NCBI GenBank assembly: GCA_030613745.1
Contig: JAUWLK010000016.1
Location: 1-20,791, forward strand
Length of the DNA: 20,791 nt
Source of the DNA: Flavobacteriaceae bacterium
GTDB lineage: Bacteria > Bacteroidota > Bacteroidia > Flavobacteriales > Flavobacteriaceae
Direction: 5' to 3'
Shown here: positions 1 through 5,808 of the stretch, one piece after another
How the letters are laid out: each line of letters starts with the position of its first letter
Position numbering within the stretch: position 1 is the stretch's first letter
Translations under genes and position numbers: made by a program
The notes under the pieces: model-generated
What the model was told of the DNA's origin: nothing
Databases searched by the model: none
The model's input: the letters and a program-made list of their open reading frames with translations, nothing else

Positions 1-473
1 TTTATCTGAAAGAATACGTGGAACAAGGTAAGGTTGATGAAATTTCAATTCATTCGATTGATAGATTGGCAAGAAATCTCAGAAATTTGTTAGAAGTTAT
101 AGAATTCTTCCATACTAACGGTGTTTCACTCTATATTGAAAATCTTGGAATGAGAACCCTTGTTGATGGTAAGATGAATTATACGATTAAAATGATGATA
201 TCTGTGATGGGTTCATTCTCCGAAATTGAGAATGAAATACGGAGAGAACGTCAAATGGAAGGTATTGAGATAGCCAAAACACTCGGTAAGTACAAGAATC
301 GAAAACAACGTGGAAAAGAATCTACAATTAAGTTTATTGAGAAGTATAAAAAACCAATTGAATTATTGGAACAAGGATATAAAGGTAGTCACGTTTGTAA
401 GATTTGTAATCTGAATAAAAATACTGTTTCGAAGATTAAGAAATTTATTGAACCTCAACTTAGAGTTGGGTAA
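1..473 (+). CDS. Serine site-specific recombinase (resolvase/invertase family), 5' end outside window
   Basis: The reading frame is open to the left edge (codons from base 3 read Y-L-K-E-Y before the first possible start, a GTG at 18), so the gene begins upstream. Visible is the second half of a resolvase catalytic domain: the S-I-D-R-L-A-R-N-L block, a stretch ending I-E-N-L-G-M, then a long helix with G-S-F-S-E-I-E-N-E-I-R-R-E-R and the G-K-Y-K-N-R linker typical of small resolvases and invertases. The last ~45 residues look like the helix-turn-helix that binds the crossover site (G-Y-K-G-S-H-V-C ... N-K-N-T-V-S-K-I). The catalytic serine would lie in the missing N-terminus. Family members cut and rejoin DNA through a phosphoserine link. 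Target and role (invertase, resolvase or element integrase) cannot be told here. It is the only mobility protein in the window and borders the dyad-rich spacer before miaB. Confidence 0.88.
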   Translation, partial: YLKEYVEQGKVDEISIHSIDRLARNLRNLLEVIEFFHTNGVSLYIENLGMRTLVDGKMNYTIKMMISVMGSFSEIENEIRRERQMEGIEIAKTLGKYKNRKQRGKESTIKFIEKYKKPIELLEQGYKGSHVCKICNLNKNTVSKIKKFIEPQLRVG

Positions 474-500
474 TTTGATGAGTTCATAAACTCACCAAAT
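473..500 (+). terminator. Stem-loop directly after the recombinase stop codon
   Basis: A 12-bp dyad with one mismatch (473-484 pairs with 489-500, loop CATA) overlaps the last base of the stop codon. No T-run follows, so it is not a textbook intrinsic terminator. It may protect the 3' end of the recombinase mRNA or end it inefficiently. Confidence 0.4.
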
Positions 501-535
501 CAAGATACCTAACTAAATTATAAAAATTTACCTAC

Positions 536-548
536 TGACAAATTGTCA
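536..548. repeat. Odd-length palindrome TGACAA-a-TTGTCA
   Basis: Perfect 6-bp arms (536-541 and 543-548) around a single A, in the spacer between the recombinase and miaB. The size suits a dimeric regulator or a recombinase half-site pair, but no protein can be assigned. Chance is possible in AT-rich DNA. Confidence 0.35.
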
Positions 549-593
549 ATTATCAATACCTTTTCATTACCTTTACACCGAATTTCAATAAAC

Positions 594-633
594 AAAAAAT
601 AGTTATATCTAATTATGGGTATAACTTTTTTTT
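594..633 (+). terminator. Terminator-like hairpin with T-run upstream of miaB
   Basis: AGTTATA (601-607) pairs with TATAACT (620-626), followed by eight T (626-633). The A-run at 594-599 can extend the stem with the T-run across one bulged T. It is AT-rich and so moderately stable at best. It could end transcription entering from the recombinase, or act as a leader attenuator for miaB. Its right arm can also pair with 653-661. Confidence 0.4.
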
Positions 634-661
634 CCAAATAAATTTATTTTTTAGTTATACC
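618..661 (+). promoter_or_regulatory. Perfect 9-bp inverted repeat ending 3 nt before the miaB start codon
   Basis: GGTATAACT (618-626) and AGTTATACC (653-661) are exact reverse complements around a 26-nt T/A-rich loop. The left arm is also the right arm of the terminator-like hairpin at 601-626, so the two structures exclude each other. The right arm abuts the miaB start region. The motif GTTATACC recurs at 750-757 inside miaB. This could be a translational switch, a protein or recombinase site, or chance. Confidence 0.4.
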
Positions 662-664
662 TAA

Positions 665-2188
665 ATGAAAATTGACAAAAAACATAAAGAATTGATTATC
701 AATGATGAAAGTTCTAATAAGAATTTAGATAATGATAATTATACCCAAGGTTATACCCAAAATAATCCCAATGAATACAACGGTGAATTGATTGTTAATC
801 AAGAACTTAACTCAAATAATACCAATAAAAAGAAACTCTTTATAGAAAGTTATGGATGTCAAATGAATTTAAATGACAGTGAAATTGTTGCCTCTATTTT
901 ATCAAAAGAAGGATATAATACAACTCCCAATCTAGAAGATGCAGATTTGGTTTTGGTAAATACTTGCTCTATTCGTGAAAAAGCAGAACAAACTATTCGT
1001 AAAAGGCTTCAAAAATACAATAAGGTAAGACGAATTAATCCCAATATGAAAATTGGAGTTTTAGGTTGTATGGCTGAACGATTAAAAACCAAATTTTTAG
1101 AAGAAGAAAAAATGGTTGACCTGGTTGTTGGGCCTGATGCTTATCGCGATTTGCCTAACTTAATTAAAGAAGTTCAAAATGGCAAAGATGCTATCAATGT
1201 AATATTATCAAAAGAGGAAACCTATGGTGATGTTTCTCCCGTAAGGTTAAATAGTAATGGGGTATCAGCTTTCATATCAATAACTCGTGGTTGTGATAAC
1301 ATGTGTACTTTTTGTGTTGTACCATTTACCCGAGGAAGAGAAAGAAGTCGTGATCCGCAAAGTATAATAAAAGAAGCACAAGATTTATGGAATAATGGGT
1401 TTAAAGAAATAACACTTTTAGGTCAAAATGTTGACTCATATTTATGGTATGGCGGCGGCTTGAAAAAAGGTTTTAAAAATGCTTCAGAAATTGCTCAAAC
1501 TACATCAATTGATTTTGCAAAATTATTAGAGATGGTTTCTTTAACATTACCTAAAATGCGAATTAGATTCGCTACATCTAACCCACAAGACATGAGTTTA
1601 AATGTATTGCACACCATGGCAAAGTATGATAATATTTGTAAATATATTCATTTACCTGTTCAATCTGGTAGCACAAAAATACTTGAAAAAATGAATCGCC
1701 AACATACCCGTGAAGAGTATATGGTATTGATTGATAATGTTAAAAAAATAATTCCTAATTGCGCAATATCTCAAGATATGATTACTGGTTTTTGTGAAGA
1801 AACAGAAGAAGATCACAAAGAAACTTTATCATTAATGGAATATGTAAAATACGATTTTGGATTTATGTTTGCATATTCAGAACGACCCGGTACACCTGCC
1901 GCAAAAAAAATGAAAGATGATGTGCCTTTAGAAATTAAAAAAAGAAGGCTAACCGAAATAATCAATTTACAACAAAAACACGGTTTATATCGTATGCAAC
2001 AATTTGTAGGCAAAACTGTTGAAGTATTGATTGAAGGTAATTCAAAAAAATCTGATTTACACTGGATGGGAAGAAATTCCCAAAATGCTGTTGTTGTATT
2101 TGAAAAAGGAAATGAGAGTAAAGGAGATTTTGTACAAGTTAAAATTGATGATTGCACTTCTGCTACTTTATTAGGGACAAGGAAATAG
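665..2188 (+). CDS. miaB: tRNA-2-methylthio-N6-dimethylallyladenosine synthase MiaB
   Basis: A radical-SAM methylthiotransferase that converts i6A37 to ms2i6A37 in tRNAs reading UNN codons. Domain order is clear. A UPF0004 domain (about 56-175) has the three cluster-binding cysteines C65 (Y-G-C-Q-M-N), C101 (N-T-C-S-I-R) and C135 (L-G-C-M-A). The radical-SAM motif C-x3-C-x2-C is at C210, C214 and C217, and a C-terminal TRAM RNA-binding domain runs from about 440 to 507. ATG at 665 is the only ATG before the conserved core. It gives about 56 residues before K-K-L-F-I-E-S-Y-G-C, some 20 more than I expect for flavobacterial homologues. That extension is Asn-rich and contains the small repeat Y-T-Q-G-Y-T-Q, encoded by tandem TTATACCCAA units at 739-748 and 751-760. 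It is the first gene of the plus-strand housekeeping run, with no terminator before the next gene. Confidence 0.97.
   Translation: MKIDKKHKELIINDESSNKNLDNDNYTQGYTQNNPNEYNGELIVNQELNSNNTNKKKLFIESYGCQMNLNDSEIVASILSKEGYNTTPNLEDADLVLVNTCSIREKAEQTIRKRLQKYNKVRRINPNMKIGVLGCMAERLKTKFLEEEKMVDLVVGPDAYRDLPNLIKEVQNGKDAINVILSKEETYGDVSPVRLNSNGVSAFISITRGCDNMCTFCVVPFTRGRERSRDPQSIIKEAQDLWNNGFKEITLLGQNVDSYLWYGGGLKKGFKNASEIAQTTSIDFAKLLEMVSLTLPKMRIRFATSNPQDMSLNVLHTMAKYDNICKYIHLPVQSGSTKILEKMNRQHTREEYMVLIDNVKKIIPNCAISQDMITGFCEETEEDHKETLSLMEYVKYDFGFMFAYSERPGTPAAKKMKDDVPLEIKKRRLTEIINLQQKHGLYRMQQFVGKTVEVLIEGNSKKSDLHWMGRNSQNAVVVFEKGNESKGDFVQVKIDDCTSATLLGTRK
739..760 (+). repeat. Tandem TTATACCCAA direct repeat inside the miaB 5' region
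   Basis: Two exact 10-bp copies (739-748 and 751-760) separated by GG, encoding Y-T-Q-G-Y-T-Q in the non-conserved N-terminal extension of MiaB. The core TTATACC also ends the inverted repeat at 653-661 and is present in reverse at 618-624, giving four copies in about 140 bp. Confidence 0.6.
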
Positions 2189-2203
2189 CTATAAGCTATA
2201 AGC
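2187..2203 (+). repeat. Short tandem repeat AGCTATA at the miaB stop codon
   Basis: The 7-bp unit occurs 2.4 times in a row (2187-2193, 2194-2200, 2201-2203) and overlaps the TAG stop of miaB. Probably slippage-derived; no function suggested. Confidence 0.5.
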
Positions 2204-2245
2204 AAAAACAGAAAACATAGTTAATAAAATATTAAATAAATAAAC

Positions 2246-2258
2246 TCGGAATTTCCGA
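2246..2258. promoter_or_regulatory. Palindrome TCGGAA-t-TTCCGA upstream of the sigma-54 activator gene
   Basis: Perfect 6-bp arms around one T, ending 15 nt before the TTG start of the activator gene. It is the most GC-rich piece of this 85-bp gap. A Fis-type helix-turn-helix dimer, such as the one the downstream gene encodes, binds sites of this symmetry, so autoregulation is possible but unproven. Confidence 0.3.
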
Positions 2259-2273
2259 CATAAAACCTAAACA

Positions 2274-3518
2274 TTGGACTCACTTCAAACAATAAAACAA
2301 CGTTTTAGTATCATTGGAAATAATAACCAATTAAATATCGCTTTACAAAAAGCAATAAGAGTCGCCCCAACAGATATTTCAGTTTTAGTAACTGGAGAAA
2401 GTGGTGTTGGTAAAGAAGTTATTCCAAAAATCATACATAGTTTATCACATCGTAAACATGCAAAATATATTGCTGTAAACTGTGGGGCTATCCCTGAAGG
2501 CACAATTGATAGTGAACTTTTTGGTCATGAAAAAGGATCGTTTACAGGAGCAACTCAAGCACGTAGTGGGTATTTTGAAGTAGCAGATGGTGGTACAATT
2601 TTTTTAGATGAAGTTGGTGAATTGCCACTAACAACCCAAGTAAGATTACTTCGTGTTTTAGAAAATGGTGAGTTTTTAAAAGTAGGATCTTCAAAAGTTC
2701 AAAAAACCGATGTACGAATAGTTGCTGCTTCTAACATAGACTTACTTGAAGCTATACAAAAAGGTAAGTTTAGAGAAGATTTATTCTATAGGCTCAATAC
2801 AGTTGAAATTCATTTACCTCCTCTTCGAGATCGTGAAGACGATATTCATTTATTATTTAGAAAATTTGCTTCAGATTTTGCTCAAAAATATAAAATGCCA
2901 ACGCTACGTTTAGAAGAAAGTGCAATTAATGTCTTACTGTCTTATCCTTGGAAAGGAAATATCAGACAGCTAAGAAATTTGACTGAACATATTTCTGTTA
3001 TTGAACAAAACAGAAAAATTAATGCTTCTGTTTTACAATCATACTTACCAGATTACGGAAATAATTTACCAGCCATTATCACAAAAAAAACTTCAAATAG
3101 TGATTTTACAAATGAACGTGAAATTTTATACAAAGTTTTATTTGATATGCGTAATGATATTACCGATTTAAAAAGGTTAACAGAAGAACTAATAAAAGAC
3201 AAAAGTGAAATTCGACCACAAAAAAGCACGCAACTTTTGATAGATAAAATTTACGGTAAACAAGAAGACAGAAATAAAAATGATAACACCTTAGAAATAA
3301 TTTCAGCCCCAAAAACTGAAACATTTCAAAGCAGCACAGGTGTAGAATCTTATGATGAAGCCGAAACAATTGAAGAAACAATTTCTTTACAAGAAAGAGA
3401 ATTTGAAATGATTAAAAAAGCACTAGAACGAAATAAGGGTAAACGGAAACTTGCTGCAAAAGAATTGGGAATATCTGAACGTACTCTATACAGAAAAATT
3501 AATCAATATAATTTGTAA
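2274..3518 (+). CDS. Sigma-54-dependent transcriptional activator (AAA+ enhancer-binding protein, no receiver domain)
   Basis: An AAA+ ATPase that remodels RNA polymerase-sigma-54 closed complexes. The AAA+ domain starts almost at residue 1, with no N-terminal receiver, GAF or PAS domain. Visible are Walker A G-E-S-G-V-G-K (41-47), the sigma-54 contact loop G-S-F-T-G-A (88-93; the usual motif is G-A-F-T-G-A), Walker B G-T-I-F-L-D-E (107-113), the F-R-E-D-L-F-Y-R arginine-finger region (166-173) and W-K-G-N-I-R-Q-L (226-233). A charged linker of ~110 residues leads to a Fis-type helix-turn-helix at about 376-412 (A-A-K-E-L-G-I-S-E-R-T-L-Y). The start is TTG at 2274. No ATG precedes it in frame, and the protein begins as I expect for flavobacterial homologues (M-D/E-S-x-Q-x-I-K-Q-R-F). 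It sits between miaB and lptE without terminators. Control is probably by level or by a partner protein. Targets are unknown; groESL is one candidate (5345-5360). Confidence 0.93.
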   Translation: MDSLQTIKQRFSIIGNNNQLNIALQKAIRVAPTDISVLVTGESGVGKEVIPKIIHSLSHRKHAKYIAVNCGAIPEGTIDSELFGHEKGSFTGATQARSGYFEVADGGTIFLDEVGELPLTTQVRLLRVLENGEFLKVGSSKVQKTDVRIVAASNIDLLEAIQKGKFREDLFYRLNTVEIHLPPLRDREDDIHLLFRKFASDFAQKYKMPTLRLEESAINVLLSYPWKGNIRQLRNLTEHISVIEQNRKINASVLQSYLPDYGNNLPAIITKKTSNSDFTNEREILYKVLFDMRNDITDLKRLTEELIKDKSEIRPQKSTQLLIDKIYGKQEDRNKNDNTLEIISAPKTETFQSSTGVESYDEAETIEETISLQEREFEMIKKALERNKGKRKLAAKELGISERTLYRKINQYNL

Positions 3519-3545
3519 ATCTTAATATTTATTCGTTTATTTTTG
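3512..3545 (+). promoter_or_regulatory. Candidate Bacteroidetes housekeeping promoter for lptE-TPR-secG
   Basis: TTTG at 3512-3515 and TATTTTTG at 3538-3545 match the Bacteroidetes -33 (TTTG) and -7 (TAnnTTTG) elements with a 22-nt spacer. The -7 match is exact. The -33 element overlaps the end of the activator gene, and transcription would start about 25-30 nt before the lptE ATG. AT-rich DNA gives such matches by chance. Confidence 0.45.
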
Positions 3546-3579
3546 ATAAAATTCTTTAAAGAAAATATTCTATTTTAAA

Positions 3580-4083
3580 ATGAAAAAATACTTTTACATA
3601 ATTTCAATATTAACATTGTTTGTTACCCAAAGCTGTGGAATCTACTCTTTTACAGGAGGTAGTACCGGTGATGCAGAAACAATACAAATTGATTATTTTC
3701 CAAACAATGCTCGTTTGGTAGAACCAACTTTAAGTCAAATATTTACTTTAGAATTACAAGATCTCTTTTTAAGACAAACTAACTTAAAATTAACAAATTC
3801 AGGTGGAGATCTACATTTTGAAGGTGAAATAACACAATACAGAATAATACCTATAGCCGCTACTGCTGAACAAACTGCTGCTCAAAGCAGGCTAACTGTT
3901 GCTGTTAGGGTAAGATTTTACAACAGACTAATTGAAGATGATAATTTCGAACAAACTTTTTCTTTTTACAGTGATTTTGATGCAAATTTACAATTAACAG
4001 GAAGCGTTTTAGAAGAAGCCTATAATGAGATATTTGAAAGAATAACACAAGATATTTTTAATGCTTCAGTTGCTAAGTGGTAG
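3580..4083 (+). CDS. lptE: LptE-family LPS assembly lipoprotein
   Basis: Outer-membrane lipoprotein expected to plug and assemble the LptD channel that delivers lipopolysaccharide to the cell surface. The first 18 residues are a lipoprotein signal peptide (M-K-K-Y-F-Y, then a hydrophobic core) ending in a lipobox with C19 (V-T-Q-S-C-G). Residues after the cysteine (G-I-Y-S-F) lack the acidic surface-export signal known in Bacteroidetes, which fits a lipoprotein kept on the periplasmic face. G-I-Y-S-F-T-G-G near the mature N-terminus and the alternating strands with R-L-T-V-A-V-R-V-R-F-Y are typical of flavobacterial LptE; 167 aa is the normal size. It is probably transcribed from 3512-3545 together with the next two genes. 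The name rests on pattern recall and on the secG-proximal context, because LptE sequences diverge strongly. Confidence 0.82.
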   Translation: MKKYFYIISILTLFVTQSCGIYSFTGGSTGDAETIQIDYFPNNARLVEPTLSQIFTLELQDLFLRQTNLKLTNSGGDLHFEGEITQYRIIPIAATAEQTAAQSRLTVAVRVRFYNRLIEDDNFEQTFSFYSDFDANLQLTGSVLEEAYNEIFERITQDIFNASVAKW

Positions 4084-4148
4084 TTTGTAAACTGAGAAAA
4101 GAATAGAGAAAAGAGAAAATTTAAATAAATTTTGCTTGATTTAAAAAT

Positions 4149-4913
4149 ATGAACTTAATTGAATTTACAAATAATTTAGAAAATCCAAGAAAAACTTCTA
4201 CAGAGCAAACTGTTAGTTTAAAAAGTATATTGGATGAATATCCGTATTTTCAAGCTGCTCATTTTTTATATTTAAATGGTTTAAAAAATCAAGGGAGTTT
4301 TAAATACAATAATATCTTAAAAAGAACAGCTGCATATACAACAGATAGAGCTATTTTGTTTGACTTTATAACATCCTCTGATTTTAATTACATTCCACCT
4401 TCTAAAAATTTTATTTCAGAAAAAAATATTGAAGAAAAATCAGAAAAAATAGTTGAAACAAAAGAAAAATCAAATATTTCTGACACACTCCCTATTGGAA
4501 AACCATTGCAATTTAACACATCAGAAACCTATTCTTTTAATGAATGGCTACAAATTTCATCTGTTAAACCCATACAAAGAGATGAAAATCTAGATATCAA
4601 AGTAATAGATTCTATTAATGATATAAAAAATCAATCGAAAATTTCAGAAATAAATTTTGATTTAATTGAAAAATTCATCGCCTCAAATCCTAAAATAAAT
4701 CCAACTAACACTTTTATTAGCAGAAACATAGCTGCTGATAGTATTATTGAAAACGAAAGCTTAATGACCGAGACTCTTGCTCATGTTTACTTAGAACAAA
4801 AAAAGTATACTAAAGCAATTACAGCTTTTACAGTTTTAAGTTTGAAATATCCCGAAAAAAGTAGTTTCTTTGCAAACCAAATTGAAGCAATAAAAAAATT
4901 GCAAGAAAAATAA
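4149..4913 (+). CDS. Unrecognised protein with a TPR-like C-terminus, between lptE and secG
   Basis: No specific family recognised. The 254-aa protein has no signal peptide or membrane segment, so it is probably cytoplasmic. The N-terminal ~75 residues (S-I-L-D-E-Y-P-Y-F-Q-A-A-H-F-L-Y-L, then L-K-R-T-A-A-Y-T-T-D-R) look helical and are the most conserved-looking part. The middle, about 90-150, is rich in Lys, Glu and Ser and likely disordered. The end (about 205-250) reads like one tetratricopeptide repeat: L-A-H-V-Y-L-E-Q-K-K-Y-T-K-A-I-T-A-F, then L-K-Y-P-E-K-S. TPRs mediate protein contacts. The gene lies 65 nt after lptE and only 8 nt before secG, so it is almost certainly co-transcribed and possibly translationally linked with secG. 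A role in envelope biogenesis or Sec-linked work is only inferred from position. Confidence 0.8.
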   Translation: MNLIEFTNNLENPRKTSTEQTVSLKSILDEYPYFQAAHFLYLNGLKNQGSFKYNNILKRTAAYTTDRAILFDFITSSDFNYIPPSKNFISEKNIEEKSEKIVETKEKSNISDTLPIGKPLQFNTSETYSFNEWLQISSVKPIQRDENLDIKVIDSINDIKNQSKISEINFDLIEKFIASNPKINPTNTFISRNIAADSIIENESLMTETLAHVYLEQKKYTKAITAFTVLSLKYPEKSSFFANQIEAIKKLQEK

Positions 4914-4921
4914 CAAGAATT

Positions 4922-5263
4922 ATGTCGTACACTTTATTTTTAGTATTAATTATTATAGTATCAGCATTGCTTATTTTAGTAGTAATGGTTCAAAACCCTA
5001 AAGGCGGAGGTTTATCATCTTCATTTGGAGGAGCAGGTTCTCAAAATTTAGGAGGTGTACAAAACACAACTAATTTTTTAGATAAAAGTACTTGGACTCT
5101 AGCAGCTGCTTTATTTGTTTTAATTTTATTATCTAATTTTGCAATTCCTAGAAACAATACAGTAGATTTAAAATCGGCAACCGAAAAAATAGTAAATGAA
5201 AGAGATGTTTTAGAAGCTCCTGCCACATTAAATACAGACAAAGTTATTGACAGTTCTAATTAA
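4922..5263 (+). CDS. secG: Preprotein translocase subunit SecG
   Basis: Small accessory subunit of the SecYEG channel in the inner membrane. The 113-aa protein has two membrane segments (about 3-22 and 56-75) joined by the Gly-rich loop V-Q-N-P-K-G-G-G-L-S-S-S-F-G-G, the family hallmark. A polar C-terminal tail follows I-P-R-N-N. The start 8 nt after the previous stop fits a tight operon. The unit ends at the intrinsic terminator 23 nt downstream. Confidence 0.95.
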   Translation: MSYTLFLVLIIIVSALLILVVMVQNPKGGGLSSSFGGAGSQNLGGVQNTTNFLDKSTWTLAAALFVLILLSNFAIPRNNTVDLKSATEKIVNERDVLEAPATLNTDKVIDSSN

Positions 5264-5285
5264 AATACTTAAAAAAAACTATATA

Positions 5286-5321
5286 AATGCCAATGTGAAT
5301 GACACGTTGGCATTTTTTTTT
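5286..5321 (+). terminator. Intrinsic terminator after secG
   Basis: 12-bp stem (5286-5297 with 5303-5314, one G-U pair), 5-nt loop AATGA, then a run of nine T (5313-5321). This is a textbook rho-independent terminator. It separates the lptE-TPR-secG transcripts from groESL, so groES needs its own promoter. Confidence 0.9.
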
Positions 5322-5344
5322 GCTATTTGTCATAAAATCTATAT

Positions 5345-5360
5345 TGGCAAAATTTTTGCA
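5345..5360 (+). promoter_or_regulatory. Candidate sigma-54 (-24/-12) promoter for groESL
   Basis: TGGCAAAATTTTTGCA fits the sigma-54 consensus TGGCACRN4TTGCW with exact spacing. GG is at 5346-5347 and GC at 5358-5359, with ten bases between. The main departures are A for C at the sixth base and A at the seventh (allowed as purine). Transcription would start near 5370, about 32 nt before the groES ATG. A competing reading is a housekeeping Bacteroidetes promoter: TTTG at 5326-5329 and AATTTTTG at 5351-5358 (one mismatch in TAnnTTTG, 21-nt spacer). The sites overlap, so either or both could be used. No CIRCE element (TTAGCACTC-N9-GAGTGCTAA) is present. Confidence 0.5.
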
Positions 5361-5402
5361 TAAAGTAAATCAAATTAATAAATAACTTAAAAAAATTATA
5401 TA

Positions 5403-5681
5403 ATGAGTAAATTATCAATTAAACCTCTTGCAGATAGAGTTGTTGTTGAACCTTTAGCAGCAGAAACAAAAACAGCTTCTGGGTTATATATACCAGATTC
5501 AGCAAAAGAAAAACCACAACAAGGTAAAGTTGTTGCAGTAGGAAAAGGAACTAAAGATGAACCAATAACCGTAAAAATTGGTGACACTGTTTTATACGGT
5601 AAATTTGCAGGAACTGAATTAAAATTAGAAGGTAATGACTATCTGATCATGAGAGAAAGTGATATTTTCGCAATTCTTTAA
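5403..5681 (+). CDS. groES: Co-chaperonin GroES (10 kDa chaperonin)
   Basis: Heptameric lid of the GroEL folding chamber in the cytoplasm. The full 92-aa sequence has the conserved start I-K-P-L-A-D-R-V-V-V, a mobile loop (about 17-30, T-K-T-A-S-G-L-Y-I-P) that docks on GroEL, then G-K-V-V-A-V-G-K-G and the end E-S-D-I-F-A-I-L. It follows the secG terminator and the candidate sigma-54 promoter. It is 127 nt upstream of groEL, wider than the usual short groESL gap because of the palindromic element in between. Confidence 0.98.
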   Translation: MSKLSIKPLADRVVVEPLAAETKTASGLYIPDSAKEKPQQGKVVAVGKGTKDEPITVKIGDTVLYGKFAGTELKLEGNDYLIMRESDIFAIL

Positions 5682-5690
5682 TTCTTTTTA

Positions 5691-5792
5691 TATCATTCCT
5701 GTGTAAGCAGGAATATCATCAAATAAAATTAAATTTCAAATAAATAAAATTCCTATTCCTACCTAATTACAGGCTGATTTATAGGAATGATA
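5691..5792. repeat. 102-bp palindromic (REP/MITE-like) element between groES and groEL
   Basis: Outer ends TATCATTCCT (5691-5700) and AGGAATGATA (5783-5792) are perfect 10-bp inverted repeats. Inside, ATTCCTG (5695-5701) pairs with CAGGAAT (5708-5714) in a compact hairpin with a 6-nt loop, and ATTCCTA (5749-5755) matches TAGGAAT (5782-5788). The TCATTCCTG...CAGGAAT theme resembles palindromic repeats I recall from Bacteroidetes intergenic DNA. It encodes no protein and would fold within the groESL mRNA. Confidence 0.6.
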
Positions 5793-5808
5793 ATTAAAAT
5801 TAAACAAA

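Noticed and set aside
1813..2205. 130-codon minus-strand open frame over the miaB 3' end
   Set aside because: Antisense shadow of the TRAM-coding region, with a Ser/Phe-rich translation and no domain.
4091..4119. Purine-rich GAGAAAAGA repeats before the TPR-like gene
   Set aside because: Short, imperfect and A-rich; expected by chance in this composition and with no structure.
5307..5324. TTGGCA...TGCT inside the secG terminator as a sigma-54 promoter
   Set aside because: The distance from GG to GC is one base too long, and the sequence is fully explained as terminator stem plus T-run.
5322..5402. CIRCE heat-shock operator upstream of groES
   Set aside because: No TTAGCACTC-N9-GAGTGCTAA or close variant is present on either strand.
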